Made by a program: the position numbers and the translations under genes
DNA from: Flavobacteriales bacterium
GTDB taxonomy: Bacteria > Bacteroidota > Bacteroidia > Flavobacteriales_D > Parvicellaceae
DNA length: 6,078 bases
Direction: 5' to 3'
Assembly: GCA_015488785.1 (NCBI GenBank)
Contig: WFNC01000346.1
Location: forward strand, 1 to 6,078
Notes under the pieces: model-generated
Seen by the model: the letters and a program-made list of their open reading frames with translations, nothing else
Told to the model about the DNA's origin: nothing
Database searches by the model: none
Part shown: positions 1 to 5,611 of the stretch, in pieces
How the letters are laid out: each line of letters begins with the position of its first letter
Position numbering within the stretch: position 1 is the first letter of the stretch

Positions 1-207
1 GGTTTAAACGTTGGTATCGATGGAATTGTAACTGAATTAAATACCATAGAAAAAACGACCATGAGTCAAGAAAAATATACAGGTTATGACGATCAATTCC
101 AACCTTATTTACTAATAGGATTAATCTTTCTAGTTTTAGAATTTTTAATTTCTGACAAGAGAAACAAGTTAGCCGATAAATTCAATTTATTTATAAAAGA
201 TGAGTAA
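1..207 (+). CDS. batB: BatB, C-terminal fragment (VWA-domain membrane protein)
   Basis: The reading frame is open from the first base to a TAA at 205-207, giving 68 residues of a protein that starts left of the window. What is visible is the tail after the von Willebrand factor A domain: a helical stretch with ELNTIEK, the segment KYTGYDDQFQPY, then one hydrophobic span (about residues 36-54, YLLIGLIFLVLEFLI) and a short basic end. A 'YDDQF' segment before a final transmembrane helix is typical of BatB and differs from the usual BatA tail. Lying directly upstream of batC also fits the standard batA-batB-batC-batD-batE order. In the family, BatB is an inner-membrane protein whose VWA domain, with a MIDAS metal site, faces the periplasm; none of that domain is visible here. 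The stop codon lies 8 bp inside batC, which suggests translational coupling. BatA is the main alternative but is less likely. Confidence 0.85.
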   Translation, partial: GLNVGIDGIVTELNTIEKTTMSQEKYTGYDDQFQPYLLIGLIFLVLEFLISDKRNKLADKFNLFIKDE

Positions 208-1189
208 GATAATTTACATATTGACCATTATTCTTTCGACCATTCAAATAATTGGACAGTCTGAAGAAAAAATTGCTTTAAACAAAGGAATTACAGCGTA
301 TAAAAACGGAAATTTTAGTGAAGCTTTGACCTATTTTAATAATGCTAACACAACTAATTCTGATTATAAAAAAGCAATATTTGATGCTGCAAATGCTGCT
401 TTATTAATCGATAGTACTCGAATTGCAAAAGATTTATATACTGAATACGCTACTTCTGTAGATAATAAGATAGAAAAAAGTAAAGCTTATTATAACTTAG
501 GTAATACACAATTCAAAGAATATGAGAAGCTAGCAAAAAACCCTGAAAAAGCACAAGAATCAACAAAGGTATTGAAAGAGAGTATCGAATCTTATAAAAA
601 AGCATTAAGAAATAATTATAAAGATACTGATGCTCGTTACAATTTGAGTTTGGCTATGAGTAAGCTTCCGCCTGAAAATGAGCAGAATAAAGACGACCAA
701 AACAAGGACGATAAAAAAGACGAAAACGATAAGAAGGATAACGAAGAAAAGAAAGACGAAGACAGTAAAAAAGATTCTGACGAGAAAAAAGACGGAGACA
801 AGTCTGATGACAAAAAAGACGGAGACAAGAAAGATCAAGAAGGTAAAGATGGGGACAAGTCTGACGACAAAAAGGACGGAGACAAAAAAGAAGAAGAAGG
901 GAAAGACGGAGACAAGTCTGACGAGAAAAAAGAAGACGGAGAGAAAAAAGAAGATTCTGATAAAAAAGAAAAAGGAGATAAAGAAGGCGAAAAAGAAAAA
1001 GAGGGTAAAAATGGTGAACAAGGCAAAGAAGGAGAAAAAGGAGAAGAGGAAATGCAAGGTCAAATCTCAAGAATGCAAGCTCAAAAAGATTTAGATGCGA
1101 TGAATACTGAAGAGCAAAAAACATTGATGAAAATCAATCGTAAAAAAGGAAACCATAAAAAAGAAAATTCTTCATCTAACGATTGGTAA
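200..1189 (+). CDS. batC: BatC, periplasmic TPR protein with long charged linker
   Basis: This 329-residue protein has three parts. Residues 1-20 are a signal peptide ending in IIGQ, so export to the periplasm is expected. Residues 22-152 form tetratricopeptide-like helices, with visible signatures LNKGITAYKNGNFSEALTYF (25-44) and KAYYNLGNTQFKE (95-107), followed by SYKKAL...DARYNLSLA. Residues about 160-285 are a low-complexity linker made almost only of K, D, E and G, including imperfect 19-residue repeats starting at residues 198, 217 and 236. The C-terminal 40 residues return to normal composition (SRMQAQKDLDAMNTEEQKTL) and end in NDW. A helix of this type followed by a terminal (K/N)DW is characteristic of BatC and supports the call. 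The protein is longer than I would expect for the family because of the linker. The ATG at 200 overlaps the batB stop, and it is followed by tandem in-frame stops TAA TAG (1187-1192). Role: a probable protein-interaction partner of the VWA proteins BatA/BatB; the biochemical function is unknown. Confidence 0.88.
   Translation: MSKIIYILTIILSTIQIIGQSEEKIALNKGITAYKNGNFSEALTYFNNANTTNSDYKKAIFDAANAALLIDSTRIAKDLYTEYATSVDNKIEKSKAYYNLGNTQFKEYEKLAKNPEKAQESTKVLKESIESYKKALRNNYKDTDARYNLSLAMSKLPPENEQNKDDQNKDDKKDENDKKDNEEKKDEDSKKDSDEKKDGDKSDDKKDGDKKDQEGKDGDKSDDKKDGDKKEEEGKDGDKSDEKKEDGEKKEDSDKKEKGDKEGEKEKEGKNGEQGKEGEKGEEEMQGQISRMQAQKDLDAMNTEEQKTLMKINRKKGNHKKENSSSNDW
791..955 (+). repeat. 57-bp in-frame tandem repeat within batC, about 3 copies
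   Basis: Copies begin at 791, 848 and 905, an exact 57-bp spacing. Each starts GA(C/T)GG(A/G)GACAAGTCTGA and encodes a 19-residue unit beginning DGDKSD(D/E)KK. The third copy carries a 3-bp (GAA) insertion after the DEKK part and then decays. The unit is a multiple of three, so gain or loss of a copy keeps the frame and only changes linker length. The shared TCT codon for the single serine and the near-identical bases at silent positions point to recent duplication and not to protein-level convergence alone. Confidence 0.85.
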
Positions 1190-1203
1190 TAGGTGTCACT
1201 TCG

Positions 1204-1227
1204 TTTAATTATGAATGAATAATTAAA
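1204..1227. other. AT-rich perfect inverted repeat in the batC-batD gap
   Basis: TTTAATTAT (1204-1212) and ATAATTAAA (1219-1227) are exact reverse complements separated by a 6-nt loop, GAATGA. It lies in the only real gap (1190-1255, 66 bp) inside the bat operon. The stem is entirely A-T, so a hairpin would be weak. It is followed by A residues, not a T tract, so it does not look like an intrinsic terminator. It could be an mRNA processing or stability element, a regulator half-site pair, or chance in AT-rich DNA. I see no TAnnTTTG promoter element on the + strand in this gap. Confidence 0.4.
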
Positions 1228-1255
1228 AAATAAATAAAACGATTTTAATAATAAA

Positions 1256-3022
1256 ATGAAAAATTTAATTCTAATAACATTTACATTTCTAAGCTCATTT
1301 ATAATAATGGGACAAGACATGTATGTCGATATTGAGACTACAAACCCATCTCCAGGAATCGGGGAAAAATTTAAGATATCTTATATTCTTAAAGTAAAAT
1401 TAACAAATGGTTCTGCTAGTTTTTCTTCGGGAGGGATCAGAGTCGCTAAACCAAATTTTACAGAAAACTTTACTGTTCTTCAAGAAGGGACAGAAAGGAC
1501 GAGCTTTGGATTTGGAAATATGGGTGGAGACATGAAAGTTTCTAAGTACTCATTTATTTTAAAAGCCAATAAAAAAGGAGCTTTAAAAATACCACCCCTC
1601 ACTTTTTTGGTCAATGGAGAAAAAATTGAATCTGGTATATTCACTGTAAACATAGGCAAAGGAAGTAGAAAAATACAAACAGCTGACCCCAACTTATTCG
1701 CAAGAATAGAACTCAATAAACGAAACGTTTACAAAGGAGAAGCTATAGCTGTAACTTACAAGGTATATACAAGGTACAACGGTTTTGCGATTGAAGACTA
1801 TGAAATGCCAATGACAAATGGACTTTGGAAAGAAGAAATTAAGTCAGGAGCTAACGGATGGAAACAAACTGTACAAACCGTAAATGGAATGAGGTACAAT
1901 GTCATTACTTTAAAAAAAGAAATCATAACCCCTCAAAAATCAGGAGATATAAAAATAGAACCCATAAGCATTGAAGCTCGAGTAGGAAGATCATTTTTTA
2001 ATCAAGGGCAAGCTAAATCAGTTCGTAGTAATTCACCGACTATAAAAGTAAAACCATTACCTAAACCAACTCCTGCAAACTTTTCTAATCAAGTTGGAAG
2101 TAATTACAAAGTTGTGGTTAATTACTCCACAAACAAGTTAAAAACAAACGACCCTTTAGACATTAAAATTGAAATTAGTGGTAGAGGAAATATTAATCAA
2201 TTAGCTAATCCTAGTTTAGATTTGCCTCAAGATTTTGAAGCGTTTGACCCCGAAGTAAAAGACCGAACAAAGGTAGGAACATCAGGTATTTCTGGAAAAA
2301 AGACCTTCAATTACTTAGTCATCCCAAGGCACAGAGGGACTTTTGAATTACCTCCTTTTGAATTTACTTATTTTGATGTAAAAGCAAAAAAATACAAAAC
2401 CATAACAAAAGAAGGTACTAAAATATTTGTAGAACAAGGAGAAAATCAAGGGAACGTAACTTCTGGAGGAACGACTACAGCTGTAAATAAAAATAATGTT
2501 GAAATACTAAACACGGGAATTAGACACATAAAAGAAAAAACAACGCTCTACACTAAAAAAGATGCATTGTATGGAAAAACAATTTATTGGATTGGAATTT
2601 TCGCTCCTGTTTTGCTTGTTCTAGGTTATTATTTATTTCTAGTTTTTATAAAAAATAATAAAACAGACGAACATCATTACAGAAAAAAGAACGCAAATAA
2701 ACTGGCTAATTCGAGGTTAAAAACAGCAACTCAATTCTTAGAAAAAAACAAGACTACTGAATTTTACGAAGAACTGTATAAAGCTATTTTTAATTACATT
2801 TCGCATAAATTCAATATTCCTATTTCAAAACTAACCAAAGAAAGTATTCAATCAGAATTGGAAAATCACTCGATCACAAGCGAAGTTTCAAAAAGCTTGA
2901 TTGATGTAATAACAGAATGTGAAATGGCTCGTTTTGCCCCTACTACACAAACAGGAGCTCAGCAAACATTAGAAAAAACAACAGACATTATAAATAAAAT
3001 AGAACGAAATGTTAAAAAATAG
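1256..3022 (+). CDS. batD: BatD, membrane-anchored periplasmic protein
   Basis: This 588-residue protein has the BatD architecture. A signal peptide covers residues 1-20 (ending IIMGQ). A long periplasmic region rich in beta-strand (about 21-430) follows, with an opening segment VDIETTNPSPGIGEKFKISY that resembles the usual BatD start, where an Ig-like fold is expected. A second similar module follows the NKRNVYKGEAIAVTYKVYTR segment (154-173), and a third follows NKLKTNDPLDIKIEISGRGN (293-312). One transmembrane helix spans about 443-466 (YWIGIFAPVLLVLGYYLFLVF). The cytosolic tail (467-588) is helical and charged and contains CEMARFAP (555-562), a well-conserved C-terminal BatD motif. The length is normal for the family. 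The start ATG has no Shine-Dalgarno motif, as usual in this phylum; the hydrophobic leader begins directly at it. The stop lies 14 bp inside batE. Role: likely a scaffold of the Bat complex between periplasm and cytosol; no enzymatic activity is known or visible. Confidence 0.92.
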   Translation: MKNLILITFTFLSSFIIMGQDMYVDIETTNPSPGIGEKFKISYILKVKLTNGSASFSSGGIRVAKPNFTENFTVLQEGTERTSFGFGNMGGDMKVSKYSFILKANKKGALKIPPLTFLVNGEKIESGIFTVNIGKGSRKIQTADPNLFARIELNKRNVYKGEAIAVTYKVYTRYNGFAIEDYEMPMTNGLWKEEIKSGANGWKQTVQTVNGMRYNVITLKKEIITPQKSGDIKIEPISIEARVGRSFFNQGQAKSVRSNSPTIKVKPLPKPTPANFSNQVGSNYKVVVNYSTNKLKTNDPLDIKIEISGRGNINQLANPSLDLPQDFEAFDPEVKDRTKVGTSGISGKKTFNYLVIPRHRGTFELPPFEFTYFDVKAKKYKTITKEGTKIFVEQGENQGNVTSGGTTTAVNKNNVEILNTGIRHIKEKTTLYTKKDALYGKTIYWIGIFAPVLLVLGYYLFLVFIKNNKTDEHHYRKKNANKLANSRLKTATQFLEKNKTTEFYEELYKAIFNYISHKFNIPISKLTKESIQSELENHSITSEVSKSLIDVITECEMARFAPTTQTGAQQTLEKTTDIINKIERNVKK

Positions 3023-3767
3023 ATTTTTATTCCTAGCCCTACTTTTCGTATGTAGTTTAAACGTATTCGCTTTAGATTCGGAAAAACTATTTGAAGAAGG
3101 AAATCAATTTTACAATAATCAAAAGTATGTTGAAGCAGATTCTGTTTACTCAACAATAGACACTGCTGGATTTTACTCTTCTGAATTGTACTTTAACTTA
3201 GGAAATACCAATTACAAGTTAGGAAACATAGCTAAAACAATTTACAACTATGAAAGAGCATTAAAACTAGCACCTGGAAATGAAGATGTTATTCACAATT
3301 TAAAAATAGCCAACGAATTATTGTCCGATAAGAATACGATAAATGCTTCGAAAAGAATTGACGATTTAATTTATACTTCAATAAAATCGACGACCAATTT
3401 TTGGGCTATATTTTCTATTTCATTATTCATTTTAGGAAGTCTATTTATACTTGTCTTCTTTATCGTGAAAACAACGAAGCAAAAGAAACTTTCTTTTTAC
3501 TTAGGAATGGCTTTTTATATTTTCGGAATCATTACAATCTACTTAGCCTCTTTACAATACAATAAACAAACGAGTATCGAATACGGAATCATTTACAAAC
3601 CTTTTGTAGAATTAAAAACAGAACCATCTACCAATTCCAATGTTGCTTTTGTTTTGCACGAAGGAACGAAGGTTAAAGTGCTAAATCAAAATAGCGATTG
3701 GTACGAAATATCGTTTAACAATGGACAAATCGCTTGGATTGAAAAAACGAAACTAGAAGTTTTTTAA
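3009..3767 (+). CDS. batE: BatE, TPR / two-TM / SH3-like domain protein
   Basis: The domain order of this 252-residue protein is diagnostic. An N-terminal hydrophobic signal sequence (1-21) is followed by TPR helices (about 24-105) with LFEEGNQFYNNQKYVEADSVY and the canonical ELYFNLGNTNYKLGNIAKTI...YERALKLAP. Two transmembrane helices follow (about 132-153 and 161-183), then a C-terminal bacterial SH3-like domain (about 192-252) with VELKTEPSTNSNVAFVLHEGTKV and a W..I...G..AWI pattern. This is the standard BatE layout at normal length. The SH3-like domain and the TPR part should lie on the same, periplasmic, side of the membrane because two spans separate them. Cys15 lies inside the leader but lacks a proper lipobox, so a lipoprotein is unlikely. 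The start overlaps the end of batD by 14 bp, implying coupled translation. BatE is the last operon gene; the next gene is convergent. The SH3-like domain may bind peptide or cell-wall ligands, which is an inference from the fold. Confidence 0.92.
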   Translation: MLKNRFLFLALLFVCSLNVFALDSEKLFEEGNQFYNNQKYVEADSVYSTIDTAGFYSSELYFNLGNTNYKLGNIAKTIYNYERALKLAPGNEDVIHNLKIANELLSDKNTINASKRIDDLIYTSIKSTTNFWAIFSISLFILGSLFILVFFIVKTTKQKKLSFYLGMAFYIFGIITIYLASLQYNKQTSIEYGIIYKPFVELKTEPSTNSNVAFVLHEGTKVKVLNQNSDWYEISFNNGQIAWIEKTKLEVF

Positions 3768-3800
3768 ACCTAAAATACCACAGACTAAACAATCAATGAT
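3768..3800. other. Short convergent gap between batE and the beta-barrel gene
   Basis: Only 33 bp separate the two converging stop codons. I see no GC-rich stem followed by a T tract in either direction. The one symmetric element, AATCAATGATT at 3791-3801, has no loop and cannot form a useful hairpin. Transcripts from both sides may therefore run into the opposite gene, or termination may rely on a weak or Rho-dependent signal. Confidence 0.4.
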
Positions 3801-4394
3801 TTAACTTTTATCTTTACGTTTAAATACATTGAAATTAATTCCAACTCCAGCAGACAATCGAACTTCGCTTAATGGTAAATTTGTTGCGCTACTCAATTGA
3901 ATACCATAAACATAAGTAGCTGATGCAAAAGCATGAAAAATTGACCCCATATAATAACGGACACCTATAGTTCCAGTAGTTAAGGGAGAAATAACAGCGA
4001 TAGTCTCATCTTCTAATTGCGTATTTAAAAACTTCGTTTTCGAATAAGAAATTCCTGGTTGAAAACCAATGTAAGTATCTAAATGATTGCTTATAAAATG
4101 GTAATTCACGCCAAAGAGTACATCGTGATTGACCAAAACATCATTATATTTTTCCTCCTTTAACAAAGAGTAATCTACTGTACCCGCGATGGAAACATTT
4201 TTCTCGATAAAAACTTCGCCTCTAAAAGTCAAATACCAAGTAGAACTTATTTTCTCTGTTGTCGGTAATCCTTGTTCTATTGAAGTCATTCCCACAATAA
4301 ATCCCTTTTCGGGAACATCATTACTTTGAGCCGACAAACGCAAACTTACAGTAACAAAAAGCACAAAAACGAGTATATCTAATAATTTATTCAT
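3801..4394 (-). CDS. Putative outer-membrane beta-barrel protein (hypothetical)
   Basis: This 197-residue protein has a clear signal peptide (1-23, LFVTVSLRLSAQ, cleavage probably after Q23). The mature part is made of alternating hydrophobic/polar strands of roughly ten residues, rich in Gly and aromatic residues: STWYLTFRGEVFIEKNVSIAG, HDVLFGVNYHF, DTYIGFQPGISYSKT, GTIGVRYYMG, AFASATYVYGI and EVRLSAGVGINFNVF. The final strand ends in an aromatic residue (F191) just before a short basic tail, as in small OmpA/OmpX-like porin-family barrels. I recognise no specific family or catalytic motif, so function is unknown. It starts 5 bp after the stop of the upstream barrel gene (4400-5032), so the two are probably one transcript. 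The hydrophobic leader supports the ATG at 4394. Alternatives are a conserved periplasmic beta-sandwich protein or a lipid-binding protein. Confidence 0.7.
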   Translation of the reverse strand: MNKLLDILVFVLFVTVSLRLSAQSNDVPEKGFIVGMTSIEQGLPTTEKISSTWYLTFRGEVFIEKNVSIAGTVDYSLLKEEKYNDVLVNHDVLFGVNYHFISNHLDTYIGFQPGISYSKTKFLNTQLEDETIAVISPLTTGTIGVRYYMGSIFHAFASATYVYGIQLSSATNLPLSEVRLSAGVGINFNVFKRKDKS

Positions 4395-4399
4395 CTTTC

Positions 4400-5032
4400 T
4401 TAGTTTTTAGGTTTCCAAAGGTTTACAATTTTATAATTTATACCTAAAGTTAGTAATAAATGACCATAAGCATCCACATGATTATGCTTTTCTATTTCGT
4501 GCGTATGGCTGTGTTCGTCATAAACTAATTCTACATCTTTCCCCAAGTGAATCATGTATTGAGTGACAAAAGTAACGTCAAGTCTTTTCGTTAAATATAA
4601 GTGAGTTCCCAGTCCAAACTGAACTGCTGAACCAAACTTCTTTCCATTTATATTTCGCTCATCTTTTAGAATCAAATTTGACCAATCGAAACAATGTCCC
4701 GCTATTAAATAGGGTTTTACAATCTGCCTTTGACTTCCTTCTTTTTTCAACCACGGATAATACATTAAAGACCAACCAATGTGTAAGTCTTTTCGGAAGG
4801 CACTTTCGCCCAAATCTTGTTGAAGATGATCCAAAAACCATTCAGTATTTAATCGTTCGGTCAGTTGAACTCTAAATTGCCCCCCTGCTCCATAACCGAT
4901 TTTTGCATTTTTGTCGTGATCAAATACACTAATTGTATTTCGCATTCCAATAGAAAACATTCCGATATCTGATTGTGAAAACAGATGAAAGCTTAAAAAT
5001 AGTAGACTTAAAAATAGGCTTGATTTTTTCAT
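4400..5032 (-). CDS. Putative outer-membrane beta-barrel protein with His-rich loop (hypothetical)
   Basis: This 210-residue protein carries a signal peptide (1-20, SLLFLSFHLFSQ). The mature part has the amphipathic strand pattern of a small outer-membrane barrel: IGMFSIGMRNTISVF, KIGYGAGGQFRVQLTERLNTEWFL, HIGWSLMYYPWL, VKPYLIAGHCFDW, SAVQFGLGTHLYLTKRLDVTFVTQYMI and HLLLTLGINYKI. The segment GLGTHLYLTKRLDVTFVTQY (140-159) is typical of porin-family barrels, with a periplasmic turn between two strands. Unusual is a His/acid-rich segment at 172-191 (H174, H176, H178, H183, H185, H191 with D172, E173, E179, E181), placed where a surface loop between the last two strands would be, which could bind divalent metal. 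It is the promoter-proximal gene of a two-gene unit with the barrel gene downstream. I do not recognise a named family; a role in metal handling is only an inference from the histidines. Confidence 0.72.
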   Translation of the reverse strand: MKKSSLFLSLLFLSFHLFSQSDIGMFSIGMRNTISVFDHDKNAKIGYGAGGQFRVQLTERLNTEWFLDHLQQDLGESAFRKDLHIGWSLMYYPWLKKEGSQRQIVKPYLIAGHCFDWSNLILKDERNINGKKFGSAVQFGLGTHLYLTKRLDVTFVTQYMIHLGKDVELVYDEHSHTHEIEKHNHVDAYGHLLLTLGINYKIVNLWKPKN

Positions 5033-5071
5033 ACTAAATTTGATTAAGAATTAAACTGAATAATATACAAT

Positions 5072-5079
5072 TAAACGTA
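5072..5079 (-). promoter_or_regulatory. Weak candidate -7 element for the beta-barrel gene pair
   Basis: Reading the minus strand, TACGTTTA matches the Bacteroidota -7 consensus TAnnTTTG at all but the last base. It would place transcription start about 30-40 nt ahead of the ATG at 5032. I see no clear TTG/TTTG -33 element upstream, so support is weak. Confidence 0.25.
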
Positions 5080-5085
5080 TTTTTG
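5078..5085 (+). promoter_or_regulatory. Candidate Bacteroidota -7 promoter element for the RNA methyltransferase gene
   Basis: TATTTTTG fits the housekeeping-sigma -7 consensus of Bacteroidota, TAnnTTTG, exactly. Transcription would begin a few bases downstream, near 5090, leaving a leader of about 35 nt before the ATG at 5126, which is a reasonable length. No convincing TTG-type -33 element is seen about 20 nt upstream, so the assignment rests on the -7 match, its position and the need for a promoter in this divergent region. Confidence 0.45.
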
Positions 5086-5125
5086 ATAAAATTATTACTG
5101 CATTGAGAATAAAAAATCTAAAACC

Positions 5126-5611
5126 ATGAAATTCAACACGGTGTTACACGAACTTAGAAGCGCAAAAAACGTAGGCATGATAGCTCGTTCTCATTTGTCA
5201 TTTGGTGGCGATTTTTTAATCTTAATCGGAGATGAAAACAAGTGGAATTTTAAAGGTGGCCCGAGTACTTACACCAGAAAAATAAACGAAGTAGAAAAGT
5301 TACTTTTTTTCAAAAACTTTGATGATTTCATTGCTTGGAATAAAAACGAATATACAAATATCGCTGTAGAAATAGCTGATAACGCTATATTAAGTTCAGA
5401 ATATAACTACCCCGAAAACTGTAATATAATTCTTGGTAACGAAGGTACGGGCTTAGAAAAATCAATTATCGAAAAATGTGATCAAACCATTACCATTCCT
5501 CAATTTGGAAATATAGGAAGTTTAAATGTGGCCGTTTCGGCTTCTATCGTCCTTTATGAATTGAATAAAAATCGTCCTATTTCTAAGATTAAAGGAGCTA
5601 AATTTAGTTAA
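5126..5611 (+). CDS. SpoU/TrmH-family RNA 2'-O-methyltransferase
   Basis: This 161-residue protein has all three SPOUT motifs of the SpoU/TrmH class and little else, the size of a minimal TrmL-like enzyme. Motif 1 is SAKNVGMIARSHLSFG (12-27), with Asn15 and Arg21 at the usual catalytic and RNA-binding positions; the Pro often seen before the Asn is Ala13 here. Motif 2 is IILGNEGTGL (101-110) with Glu106. Motif 3 is IPQFGNIGSLNVAVSASIVLYE (split as IPQFG, 124-128, and GSLNVAVSASIVLYE, 131-145) with Ser132 and Asn134. Motifs 2 and 3 form the trefoil knot that binds S-adenosylmethionine. It is a cytosolic enzyme that should methylate a ribose 2'-OH in tRNA or rRNA; the target cannot be told from sequence. 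There is no N-terminal substrate-binding domain as in RlmB-like members. The ATG at 5126 is the only one after an in-frame TAA at 5087. The gene is not in an obvious operon and its 3' end overlaps the convergent GSCFA gene by 8 bp. Confidence 0.9.
   Translation: MKFNTVLHELRSAKNVGMIARSHLSFGGDFLILIGDENKWNFKGGPSTYTRKINEVEKLLFFKNFDDFIAWNKNEYTNIAVEIADNAILSSEYNYPENCNIILGNEGTGLEKSIIEKCDQTITIPQFGNIGSLNVAVSASIVLYELNKNRPISKIKGAKFS

Noticed and set aside
791..955. CRISPR-like array from the regularly spaced repeats
   Set aside because: The repeats are contiguous, in frame and coding, with no unique spacers.
605..1124. Long open frames on the minus strand and in another + frame over the batC linker (605-1063 -, 637-828 -, 654-1124 -, 835-1026 -, 678-1094 +)
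   Set aside because: They are by-products of the purine-rich low-complexity tract. Their translations are runs of F/L/S or K/T/R with no domain, and batC itself has a signal peptide, TPRs and a conserved C-terminus.
1081..1716. Minus-strand open frames at 1081-1320 and 1480-1716
   Set aside because: They lie within batC/batD, show no recognisable protein features, and conflict with well-supported genes.
3009..3071. BatE as a lipoprotein through Cys15
   Set aside because: The residues before the cysteine (LLFV) do not fit a lipobox, which needs a small residue such as Ala or Gly at -1.
2959..3156. Minus-strand open frame across the batD/batE junction
   Set aside because: It is a shadow of two clearly identified overlapping genes and has no domain signature.
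3791..3801. AATCAATGATT as a terminator between batE and the convergent barrel gene
   Set aside because: It is symmetric but has only a one-base centre and an AT-only core, so it cannot fold as a hairpin, and no T tract follows.
4659..4875. Small open frames at 4659-4841 (-) and 4678-4875 (+) inside the His-rich barrel gene
   Set aside because: The enclosing frame has a signal peptide and beta-strand pattern; these short ones have neither and lie wholly inside it.
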